Positions 16,238-22,410 of a stretch of DNA of 22,410 bases are shown one piece after another. Each line of letters begins with the position of its first letter. The stretch's first letter is position 1. The notes beneath the pieces were generated by a model that worked only from the letters and a program-made list of their open reading frames with translations, was not told the DNA's origin and ran no database searches. The position numbers were made by a program, and so were the translations under genes. The DNA comes from an uncultured Roseburia sp. (lineage in GTDB: Bacteria > Bacillota > Clostridia > Lachnospirales > Lachnospiraceae), in contig CAMSEJ010000002.1 of the NCBI GenBank assembly GCA_947057405.1, positions 1 to 22,410 on the forward strand, read 5' to 3'.

Positions 16238-17053
16238 TTAACGCCTTAAATTATTCGCCTGCTGCAGCATATCGTCCGATGCCTGGATTGCCTTGGAATT
16301 CAGTTCGTATGCCCTCTGCGCCACGATCAGATTAACCATTTCGTCCGCAATCTGGACATTGGAGCCTTCCAGATAATTCTGATGAATCCGACTTCTTGTC
16401 AGCCCGTTGGTCGTCAGCTCATTCTGCGCCGCGCCGGACGCCGCCGTAACGGAAAGAAGGCTTCGGGACATCTTCTGAAGTCCCGACGGATTCGTAAACT
16501 GGTAAAGCCCGATTGTCTGGTTCATCGGTACATATGTACCCTGATTCGTCCGGTAGCCGATGGCGCCGTCGCTGGAAATCATAATGCTGCCGCTCGGCAC
16601 GCCGTTGGGCAGGACAATTTCATTGCCGTTGGAATCCAGCACCGGATATCCGTCGGAATTGCAAAGCGTCGTTCCCCGCGGACCGAGCGCCCAGAAAAAC
16701 GAACCGTTGCGGGTATAATAGATATTGCCGTCGTCCCCGCGCACGGAGAAAAAGCCTTCTCCTTCAATTGCAAAATCCGTATCGTTCTCACTGGCCTGCA
16801 TCTGCCCCTGCGTATAAAACGTATTGGTCGCCGCAATCCTCGTACCAAGCCCCACCTGCGCGCCGACCGGCTTATTCTCGCCGTTCGCAGTCGTCGTCTC
16901 GGTCTGCAGGTTCTGGTAAAGCAGTGTCTTAAACTCCGCACGCTGTGATTTGTATCCGGTGGTATTAACATTTGCAAGGTTATTTGAAATTGTGTCTACA
17001 TTTGTCTGCTGCGCAATCATGCCGGACGCAGCGGACCAAAGCGCTCTCATCAT
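16238..17053 (-). CDS. flhP: Flagellar hook-basal body rod protein FlhP (FlgG family)
   Basis: A 271-residue rod protein. The N-terminal signature SNNLANVNTTGYKSQRAEF (23-41) and C-terminal QRAYELNSKAIQASDDML (about 246-263) are the coiled ends shared by flagellar axial proteins; the mid region EGEGFFSVRG is typical of FlgG/FlgF. It is expected to be exported by the flagellar type III system to form the distal rod. The order mbl, first paralogue, second paralogue matches Bacillus mbl-flhO-flhP, which is why it is called FlhP rather than FlgG. Two ATG codons stand in tandem (MM); GGAGG is 10 bases before the first. Spacing to flhO is 14 bases. Confidence 0.92.
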   Translation of the reverse strand: MMRALWSAASGMIAQQTNVDTISNNLANVNTTGYKSQRAEFKTLLYQNLQTETTTANGENKPVGAQVGLGTRIAATNTFYTQGQMQASENDTDFAIEGEGFFSVRGDDGNIYYTRNGSFFWALGPRGTTLCNSDGYPVLDSNGNEIVLPNGVPSGSIMISSDGAIGYRTNQGTYVPMNQTIGLYQFTNPSGLQKMSRSLLSVTAASGAAQNELTTNGLTRSRIHQNYLEGSNVQIADEMVNLIVAQRAYELNSKAIQASDDMLQQANNLRR

Positions 17054-17067
17054 ATTCGGTCATCCTC

Positions 17068-17868
17068 CTATACCTGTCCTACTGTATTCACAGCTTTGCC
17101 TATTGTCTCGTCAATCGCGGTGACAATCTTCTGATTCGCCTCATAAGCCCGGGTGATGGTGATCATCTCGACCATCTCTTTTACGATATTCGTATTGGAC
17201 ATCTCAAGGCATCCCTGCTCAATCCTCGCATCCGACGCCTGCATTCTTGCCCCCGGAACGGGATCATAGAGGTTCTCTCCGTATTTCTCAAGGTAGTTGT
17301 AATCCTCAAAATCCACAATTCCAATCTGCGCCACCCGCACATTGTCCTGGTAAATGATGCCGTCGGCGTCAATCGTCACCTGCCGGTTGGGATCCACCCT
17401 GACATAATTCGCCGCGCCGCCGGTGCCGTTTGCCGCACCGTTGGCATTTAACACATAGTCGCCGTCTTTTGTCATCAGATATCCGTTGCGGTCTACGGTA
17501 AACGATCCGTCCCTGGTATATTTGACAGAGGTTTCACCGTTCTTGTTCCGGAACTCAATTGCGAAAAAGCCTTCGCCGTCCAGCGCCAGATCGTATGGAT
17601 TGTCCGTAACGGAAAACGATCCCTGCGTGTAATCCCGGTAGGTCTCTCCTACCTTTACACCCAAATTGACATCCCCTAACTTCTTGGTATGGAAGATTTC
17701 GGATGTATCCTTAATCCGGATCGCCAGCTCGTCGTCAAACGACTGGTTGACCGTACCTTCTTTCTTATAACCGGTGGTCGACGCATTCGCGAGATTGTTC
17801 GTCATCACGTCCATGCGCCGCATTTCTTCCAGCATACCGGTATAAGCGGTATATAACCCTTTAACCAT
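17068..17868 (-). CDS. flhO: Flagellar hook-basal body rod protein FlhO (FlgF/FlgG family)
   Basis: A 266-residue rod protein with the axial N-terminal motif TNNLANASTTGYKKEG (23-38), central LALDGEGFFAIEF and C-terminal TRAYEANQKIVTAIDETI. It is a paralogue of the downstream FlhP and should form part of the proximal rod. AAGGAG lies eight bases before ATG. Just upstream, at the end of mbl, is a sigma-D-type promoter, so flhO is the first gene of a motility-controlled unit with flhP and the rod-binding gene. Confidence 0.92.
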   Translation of the reverse strand: MVKGLYTAYTGMLEEMRRMDVMTNNLANASTTGYKKEGTVNQSFDDELAIRIKDTSEIFHTKKLGDVNLGVKVGETYRDYTQGSFSVTDNPYDLALDGEGFFAIEFRNKNGETSVKYTRDGSFTVDRNGYLMTKDGDYVLNANGAANGTGGAANYVRVDPNRQVTIDADGIIYQDNVRVAQIGIVDFEDYNYLEKYGENLYDPVPGARMQASDARIEQGCLEMSNTNIVKEMVEMITITRAYEANQKIVTAIDETIGKAVNTVGQV

Positions 17869-17935
17869 TTACAGTTCTCCTTCCCTGCTGCTCTTCCCTG
17901 AACTGTTTGCCATCCTGAACATACTTTATAGTATC

Positions 17936-17963
17936 ATATCGGCCAAATGACGCCCACACTTTA
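17936..17963 (-). promoter_or_regulatory. Sigma-D/sigma-28 (FliA-type) flagellar promoter
   Basis: On the minus strand TAAA (17963-17960) and GCCGATAT (17943-17936) are separated by 16 bases. The -10 octamer is identical to the Bacillus sigma-D consensus and the spacing is within its range. The TAA of the -35 box is the mbl stop codon. The flhO ATG is 68 bases after the -10 box. Confidence 0.8.
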
Positions 17964-18956
17964 GTCGTCATCCCTTTTTCCCGATAAAAATTCCACGAAC
18001 TTGCCCGTACCGATTGCCACACAGGTCATCGGCTGCTCCGCCGTCATCGTATTGATTCCGGTCCGATCCTCCAAAAGTTCCTCCAGCCCGCGCAGCAGCG
18101 CACCGCCGCCCGTGAGCACAATTCCCCGGTCCGCAACGTCTGCCGCAAGCTCCGGCGGCGTCTTCTCCAGTACGCTGTGCACCGCTTCCACAATCTGCAG
18201 CGTCGGCTCACGCAATGCGTCTTCCGTCTCCTCCGACGAAACGGTTACCGTCTTCGGCAGGCCCGTCACCAGGTTGCGCCCGCGCACATCCATCGTCTCG
18301 TTGTGCCCGTTCGGGAAACACGATCCAATCTTAATCTTAATGTCCTCTGCCGTCCGTTCCCCGATCAGCAGGTTGTGCTTCTTGCGCATATAACGCACGA
18401 TCGCTTCGTCAAAATCATCCCCTGCAATCTTAATCGAGGTGCTTACGACCGATCCGCCGAGTGATATCACCGCAATATCCGCAGTCCCGCCGCCGATATC
18501 CACAATCATATTTCCACAGGGCCTTGCAATATCAATCCCCGCACCGATCGCCGCCGCAATCGGCTCTTCAATAATCGTCACTTCCCTTGCTCCCGCATTA
18601 TAGGTCGCGTCTTCCACCGCCTTCTTCTCGACTTCCGTCACGCCGCTGGGCACGCATACGCTAATCCGCGGTTTCCGGAAATTCTTCTTGCCGATCGCCT
18701 TCTGGATAAAATATTTGATCATTTTCTCCGTAACGGTGTAATCGGAGATCACACCCTGCCGCAGCGGACGGACCGCTACGATATTGCCCGGGGTACGCCC
18801 TAACATCAGACGCGCCTCTTCACCGATCGCTTTAATTTTGTTGGTGTCCCGGTCAAAGGCAACTACGGACGGCTCTTTTAATACGACGCCCTTACCCTTA
18901 ATATAAACCAAAATACTCGCTGTACCCAAATCAATTCCTATATCTGTTGAAACCAT
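17961..18956 (-). CDS. mbl: Actin-like rod-shape protein Mbl (MreB family)
   Basis: The product is 331 residues from the ATG at 18956 (MVSTDIGIDLG), which has AGGGGA six bases upstream and gives the canonical MreB N-terminus; the frame extends 20 codons further without support. ATPase motifs: DLGTAS (9-14), EEPIAAAIGAG (130-140), DIGGGTAD (153-160), GERTAEDIK (199-207) and VLTGGGALLRGL near residue 290. It polymerises at the membrane and guides cell-wall elongation. Assignment to Mbl instead of MreB rests on the mbl-flhO-flhP order and absence of mreC/mreD beside it. It has its own sigma-A promoter; the flagellar genes behind it can also be read from the promoter at its stop codon. Confidence 0.93.
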   Translation of the reverse strand: MVSTDIGIDLGTASILVYIKGKGVVLKEPSVVAFDRDTNKIKAIGEEARLMLGRTPGNIVAVRPLRQGVISDYTVTEKMIKYFIQKAIGKKNFRKPRISVCVPSGVTEVEKKAVEDATYNAGAREVTIIEEPIAAAIGAGIDIARPCGNMIVDIGGGTADIAVISLGGSVVSTSIKIAGDDFDEAIVRYMRKKHNLLIGERTAEDIKIKIGSCFPNGHNETMDVRGRNLVTGLPKTVTVSSEETEDALREPTLQIVEAVHSVLEKTPPELAADVADRGIVLTGGGALLRGLEELLEDRTGINTMTAEQPMTCVAIGTGKFVEFLSGKRDDD

Positions 18957-19036
18957 TCTTGTTCCCCTTTCATCTTCCTGCAATTTATTGTGAACACAAA
19001 CCGTGCATTTAATCATATTTTTTCATATACATCCTT

Positions 19037-19064
19037 ATTATATACAAATGCTTCCATTTTTCAA
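19037..19064 (-). promoter_or_regulatory. Sigma-A promoter of mbl
   Basis: On the minus strand TTGAAA (19064-19059), 16 bases, TATAAT (19042-19037). The expected start near 19030 gives a leader of about 75 bases before the mbl ATG. The surrounding 19000-19110 is AT-rich and holds no gene. Confidence 0.75.
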
Positions 19065-19153
19065 ATAAATTTTTTGGAAAATAGGAAAAATTTTACGGAA
19101 ATTAAGAATTTCTAAATATCCGGCGGGATTTACCGGCAAAAACTTCATACTTT

Positions 19154-19186
19154 TATCACATCTTTGTCACATCCCTATCACAATTC
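19154..19186 (+). repeat. Three direct repeats TRTCACA with 11-base period (operator-like)
   Basis: TATCACA begins at 19154, TGTCACA at 19165 and TATCACA at 19176, each followed by a four-base spacer. A seven-plus-four layout with an 11-base period is the form bound by OmpR/PhoB-class response regulators. Nine bases after the last repeat stands a -10-like TATGAT on the plus strand. The bound protein cannot be named from sequence alone. Confidence 0.6.
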
Positions 19187-19191
19187 TTACT

Positions 19192-19197
19192 TATGAT
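19192..19197 (+). promoter_or_regulatory. Possible plus-strand -10 box behind the repeats
   Basis: TATGAT at 19192 has no good -35 hexamer at 16-18 bases. The operator-like repeats occupy that place, as in promoters that depend on an activator. It points into the structured region 19204-19324. This is a weak box and the call depends on its context. Confidence 0.4.
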
Positions 19198-19203
19198 AAA
19201 CGA

Positions 19204-19324
19204 GTACTAGCTGATGAAGCTATTACGCTTTTCATAACTCATGCTCCCCGGATTTGATTCGGGGAGCACTCCCCGAACCCAATGAACGGACACCGGCTTT
19301 TGGCCGATGTCCGTTTTCGTTTTG
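19204..19324 (+). ncRNA. Candidate structured small RNA, about 115-120 nt
   Basis: No convincing gene is present on either strand here, yet the plus strand is strongly structured. TAGCT(GATGA)AGCTA forms a small hairpin near 19208-19222. GCTCCCCG/CGGGGAGC (19243-19250 with 19260-19267) forms an eight-pair stem, and the arm CGGGG (19260-19264) can instead pair with CCCCG (19271-19275). A terminator with T tract closes the region. It is flanked upstream by operator-like repeats and a -10-like box. No downstream plus-strand gene exists for it to regulate in cis, so a trans-acting RNA is more likely than a riboswitch. I do not recognise a known RNA family. Confidence 0.35.
19285..19324 (+). terminator. 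Plus-strand rho-independent terminator
   Basis: AACGGACACCGGC (19285-19297) pairs with GCCGATGTCCGTT (19303-19315) over 12 of 13 positions around TTTTG, followed by TTTTCGTTTT. On the minus strand no T tract follows, so it serves plus-strand transcription, although no plus-strand protein gene precedes it. Confidence 0.65.
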
Positions 19325-19334
19325 GAAAAAAATC

Positions 19335-19385
19335 AAAAAGGGCTGTCGAACCATGCCGCCGGCATCCTTTCGACAACCCCTTTTT
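19335..19385 (-). terminator. Terminator of the Ig-like/GLUG protein gene (bidirectional form)
   Basis: AAAAAGGGcTGTCGAA and TTCGACAaCCCCTTTTT flank an inner ATGCC/GGCAT stem, giving a long hairpin. On the minus strand it is followed by CCCTTTTTGATTTTTTT, and it begins about 38 bases after the stop of the secreted protein gene. It can also act on the plus strand. Confidence 0.8.
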
Positions 19386-19422
19386 ATTCGTTCCTGCTTT
19401 CCGGCAGAAGCGCTTTTAACCG

Positions 19423-21192
19423 CTAATTCCCTGTCTGATTGTAATCCGATCCGTTATAGTGGTTATTTGTATTGTTCCCGTCGTTCCATCCGATCACGCC
19501 GCCTTTCGTGTCCCAGGTACCATTGATCGTGCAGTCTTCCACGATGCTGTCCGCAACCGTTCCGGAATTATATCCTGCAATACCGCCCCCGTTTGTATAA
19601 TAACGCCCGGTCGAAGAAAGCGTCACGGAAGTAACGGTACACTTTATCACATTTCCTTTATTGGTTCCCACAATGCCGCCGACATGCCGATAGTCTCCCG
19701 TTGCAGCCAGATCATTTGCTCCGGAAACACACTCAATGACCGTCCCCTCGTTGTAAGCACAGGCGCCGCCTACGTTGCCTCCCGCCGCACTTACGGTATT
19801 CTCCTCCGTCCTGCAGTTGCGGATCGTTCCTTTATTTGTGGAAACAATCGCCCCGGTGCGTCCGTCGCTGGCCCGAAGGCTGCAGTTTCTTACCCTGCAG
19901 TTACTGATCGTACCGTTGTTAATGGCTGCGATTGCCGCAACCTCATTTTTCCCGTTAAAATAACTGTTCTCAATTACCAGGTTCTCGACCTTGCCGTTCT
20001 TGCCGACTGCACTGAACACGCCCACATTATTGGAATCCGTCATATTTGACACTTGCGTAATACTGTAGTTTCCGCCGTCATAGGTTCCTTCAAACGGCAC
20101 ATCAGCCGTAAACAAAGGAGTAATTTCCGTCAGTCCCGCATCAATATCGGCTGTCTGCTTAAAGCATACCCCGTTATGCTTCCATACCAGCTTCAGCTGA
20201 TCCAACGTGGAAATTTCATAGGGAGACGACGGCGATCCGTTTCCGCTTCCGAATTCCGATTTTGCATAAACCGTAAAATAATCACTCTTAATCGTTGTCC
20301 CTGCTGCTACAATCTGGAAACAGTAGCTGCCCGGCGATACCTTGTTGCCGTTGGCGTCTTTCAGATCCCAGGTAACGCTGCCCGGTGTTTCGGCGCTCAT
20401 TGTCCCCATCGGGTAAGAACGGATCACATTGCCGATTCCGTCTACGACCTGCGTCACGACATTGGCAGCCGCATAAGAAACCGTATAATGATAAACCGCC
20501 TTTGAAGATGCTTCGCTGAGCAGCAGATCGCCGCCGTCTGCCGTTGTAACGCTTCCGTCTACGACCAGATTCTCAATATTCAGCTTAAAGCTGCCTTTGA
20601 TCCGCCAGTTTGATTTCAATTCTGCCGTAATGGTGACCTCTCCGGTCTTTTTGGCAGTTACAAATCCCGTATCGGATACGGTTGCACGGGAATCATTACT
20701 GGAATACCACTTTATCTCTTCCGGCGTAGCGTTTGCAGGAACAAAGCCAAATGAAAGCTGCAGTGAGCCGCCCGGCGCTATTTTACTGAACGCGCCTGTA
20801 ACCGTAATTCCCGTCGGCTTTACTACAGTCGGTGCGGGAGCGGGCGACGGAGCAGGAGTCGGCTTTGCCGCTTTTTTGGCTTTTACTTTTACCTTACACT
20901 TTAAGGTTTTGCTACCGACCTTGGCTTTCACGGTAGCCGTTCCTGCCTTTTTGCCTTTGACAAGGCCGCTTTTGCTGACCGTGCAGACGGCTTTTTTACT
21001 GCTGGACCATTTTACCTTTTTCTTTGTCCCTGTTACTTTCAGCTTTACCGTTTTCCCTACGGTAACCGTTACGTTTTTCTTATTCAGCTTCGGGGCGGCT
21101 TCCGCCTGAATGCTGCCAAACCCGAGGATCAGCGTCAGACATAACATTCCCCCGAGTAAAAGTCTGGTACATAATTTTTTCATCGTTTCCAT
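19423..21192 (-). CDS. Secreted Ig-like (BIG2) and GLUG-repeat protein
   Basis: A 589-residue exported protein. A signal peptide (about 1-33, ending AEAAPKL) is followed by a first BIG2-type Ig domain (about 36-103, Lys-rich), a Pro/Ala/Thr linker (about 108-123), a second BIG2 domain (about 124-206), and a FlgD-like Ig domain (about 235-308; GSVTWDLKDANGNKVSPGSY). From about 324 on, five to six GLUG-like repeats (for example VGGIVGTNKGNVIKCTV) suggest a beta-solenoid. No LPXTG or catalytic motif is present; a surface adhesin or matrix role is inferred. Two starts compete: ATG 21192 with GGAAG 11 bases away, or ATG 21183 (MKKLCTRLLLGG), which overlaps the stop of a small leader ORF as ATGA and gives a cleaner signal peptide. 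Confidence 0.88.
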   Translation of the reverse strand: METMKKLCTRLLLGGMLCLTLILGFGSIQAEAAPKLNKKNVTVTVGKTVKLKVTGTKKKVKWSSSKKAVCTVSKSGLVKGKKAGTATVKAKVGSKTLKCKVKVKAKKAAKPTPAPSPAPAPTVVKPTGITVTGAFSKIAPGGSLQLSFGFVPANATPEEIKWYSSNDSRATVSDTGFVTAKKTGEVTITAELKSNWRIKGSFKLNIENLVVDGSVTTADGGDLLLSEASSKAVYHYTVSYAAANVVTQVVDGIGNVIRSYPMGTMSAETPGSVTWDLKDANGNKVSPGSYCFQIVAAGTTIKSDYFTVYAKSEFGSGNGSPSSPYEISTLDQLKLVWKHNGVCFKQTADIDAGLTEITPLFTADVPFEGTYDGGNYSITQVSNMTDSNNVGVFSAVGKNGKVENLVIENSYFNGKNEVAAIAAINNGTISNCRVRNCSLRASDGRTGAIVSTNKGTIRNCRTEENTVSAAGGNVGGACAYNEGTVIECVSGANDLAATGDYRHVGGIVGTNKGNVIKCTVTSVTLSSTGRYYTNGGGIAGYNSGTVADSIVEDCTINGTWDTKGGVIGWNDGNNTNNHYNGSDYNQTGN

Positions 21193-21275
21193 ATTCTGCT
21201 TTTCTTCCTTTCTTTTCTGAACTGTTTTGCAGACGGGCCGCTGTCATTTTTGCAGGACGGCTTTCCCGTATTCAT
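21180..21275 (-). CDS. Possible 31-codon basic leader ORF
   Basis: An ORF starting MNTGKPSCKNDSG and ending KERKKSRIWKR lies inside the 5' leader of the secreted-protein gene. AGAGG is nine bases before its ATG, with AGGAGG a little further up. Its TGA overlaps the ATG at 21183 of the downstream gene (ATGA) in another frame. Eleven of 31 residues are Lys or Arg. It could couple translation to the secreted protein, or be chance in a purine-rich leader. A longer in-frame version would start at the promoter -35 and is not credible. Confidence 0.35.
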   Translation of the reverse strand: MNTGKPSCKNDSGPSAKQFRKERKKSRIWKR

Positions 21276-21375
21276 GTAACAAATCCTCTTGCCTCCTCTC
21301 TCCCTTTTGTTTTTCTGCAGTCGCCTTTTATATACGCATAATGGATTGTCTCGCGGCTCCTGCCATTTAATCATA

Positions 21376-21404
21376 AATATATAGAACCGAGCGGGATTTG
21401 TCAA
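21376..21404 (-). promoter_or_regulatory. Strong sigma-A promoter of the Ig-like/GLUG protein gene
   Basis: On the minus strand a consensus TTGACA (21404-21399), exactly 17 bases, then TATATT (21381-21376). The start would be near 21369, leaving a leader of about 180 bases before the secreted-protein ATG. It begins 17 bases after the stop of the permease gene. Confidence 0.8.
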
Positions 21405-21421
21405 GATCCGGCAGGCACGCT

Positions 21422-22386
21422 CTAACTCATCCGGGACAAAATATCGTTCGGCCGCATCCGCAAAACGAACGCCGACGAAATCCCCGTAGAAAACACGACA
21501 AGCAATCCTCCGATTCCTGCCACCTCCGCCAGTTCCGTGTACCCGATTTCCACCAGCTTTGGCGTCTCGGCCTCCGTTTCTTCAAAAAATGCCGTTTGGA
21601 CTGCCTGCTCCACTGCCCCCGACGCAATCCCGCAAATGCCTCCGGCAATCAAAAATGCCAGGGCGGCCACCAGCAGGTTCTCCAGCATATGCTGTGCCAG
21701 TATCTCGGTCCGTTTCTTCCCGATTGAAAGGTATACCCCAATTTCATATACACGGTCCCGCATCCAAAGGAACAGAATCAGCGAAAGCATGACCGCGCTT
21801 ACCGCGGCAATCATGGAAACCATGACCGTTACCGTCCCGGACAGACGCTCTAAGGGCACGGCAGATTCCTCATACGCTTTATTGTTTTTGGTAACGGCAA
21901 ATCCGTCCCAGTTATAATCCCTGATTTCCGACAGAGAAGCGGTGACGCGGTCCAGCTTCTTGGGATCCCTGACAAAAAAGGACACTCCGTCCGAATACAT
22001 CCCGGTTTCGGCCCCGATATCTTCATAAAACTCCCGCGTAAATGCCGTATCCGTAAAAATAAAATTTTTTTCGATGTCGCATTCCGCAGTATTTTCTCTT
22101 TCAAATCCCATTGCCGTCTTGATGCGGTAAATTCCTACAATCTCAACGCTGTGAGGCTTTAACTTCTTTTTCTGAGCGTCACGGAGCGCTTCATCCTCCA
22201 TCCGCAGGACCACGCTGTCACCGACGGAGAGGCCGTTGCGCCGGGCCAGCTCCTGCGACAAAAGCGCCTTTCCCCGATCGTCCGCCGTTATGTGCCGCCC
22301 CCGGATCAGCTCATAATAATCCAAAATAAAATACTCGCTCAGGCTGCTGTCCGTATTGCCAAGGACCCTTGTCAGCTTTGCCTTCG
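21422..22386 (-). CDS. FtsX/MacB-type ABC transporter permease, N-terminus missing
   Basis: About 320 C-terminal residues are visible; the frame is open to 22386 where adapter sequence begins, so the first part, including the first membrane helix, is missing. The extracytoplasmic domain (NTDSSLSEYF, YELIRGRHI, ALLSQELARRNGLSVGDSV) is typical of MacB-like periplasmic-core domains. Three membrane helices follow in the last ~140 residues (near VSMIAAVSAVMLSLILFLWM, LLVAALAFLIAGGICGIASG and IGGLLVVFSTGISSAFVL), with MRDRVYEIGVYLSIGKKRTEI in the loop after the first, the usual FtsX coupling region. Such permeases pair with an ATPase to export peptides or antibiotics or to act as mechanotransmitters; the substrate cannot be told. 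A TTG within the frame at 22324 is not the real start. Confidence 0.9.
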
Positions 22387-22410
22387 AGATCGGAAGAGCG
22401 TCGTGTAGGG
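22387..22410. other. Illumina TruSeq adapter remnant at contig end
   Basis: The last 24 bases begin AGATCGGAAGAGC and continue exactly as the TruSeq universal adapter read-through (next bases GTCGTGTAGGG). This is not genomic sequence. It explains why the permease gene ends abruptly here. Confidence 0.96.

Noticed and set aside
19211..19217. CTGATGA, the core of hammerhead ribozymes
   Set aside because: No GAAA core strand or the three required stems could be found around it.
21180..21404. 74-codon minus-strand ORF upstream of the Ig-like protein
   Set aside because: Its start lies in the -35 of a consensus promoter, so the mRNA would not contain it; only the internal 31-codon version is kept as a possibility.

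Overview
The window reads as chromosomal DNA of a motile, Gram-positive, low-to-medium GC Clostridia member, most likely Lachnospiraceae. Evidence: the mbl-flhO-flhP order typical of Firmicutes, the cdaA-cdaR-glmM cluster, strong AGGAGG ribosome sites before nearly every gene, and secreted proteins with bacterial Ig-like (BIG2), FIVAR-like and BspA-type leucine-rich repeat regions. Every convincing gene lies on the minus strand, so the layout below follows transcription from high to low coordinates. The species cannot be named from this sequence. The last 24 bases (22387-22410) match the start of the Illumina TruSeq adapter, so the right edge is a contig end with untrimmed adapter, not genome.

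Right part (22386-19423): the C-terminal part of an FtsX/MacB-type ABC permease, then a strong sigma-A promoter, a 31-codon basic leader ORF whose stop overlaps an ATG (ATGA), and a 589-residue secreted protein with two Ig-like domains, a FlgD-like Ig domain and GLUG-type repeats, ending at a bidirectional terminator. The 466-base gap to mbl (18957-19422) holds the mbl promoter and, on the plus strand, a possible small RNA. That candidate has three 11-bp-phased TRTCACA repeats, a -10-like box, two mutually exclusive hairpins and its own terminator.

Middle part (18956-12362): mbl, then a sigma-D/sigma-28-type flagellar promoter whose -35 TAAA overlaps the mbl stop codon, then flhO, flhP and a FlgJ-like rod-binding gene closed by a terminator. 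Next come recD2 (TTG start), comF (unusual start) and the flagellar regulator-like yvyF. Immediately after yvyF, where flagellar genes such as flgM/flgN/flgK are often found, sits a 1063-residue secreted GH33 sialidase ending at its own terminator.

Left part (8959-1): a sigma-A promoter with an extended -10 starts a compact run of ten genes with no terminator visible between them: a 132-residue and a 327-residue membrane protein of unknown function, cdaA (c-di-AMP synthase), cdaR (YbbR regulator), glmM, an HPr protein, a DUF2142 GT-C-like membrane protein, a DPM1-type glycosyltransferase, a DUF2304 membrane protein and a truncated family 2 glycosyltransferase. The arrangement places c-di-AMP signalling and amino-sugar precursor synthesis in one apparent transcription unit with an HPr and a cell-surface glycan assembly module. 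The two unknown membrane proteins at its head are the best candidates for undescribed components.
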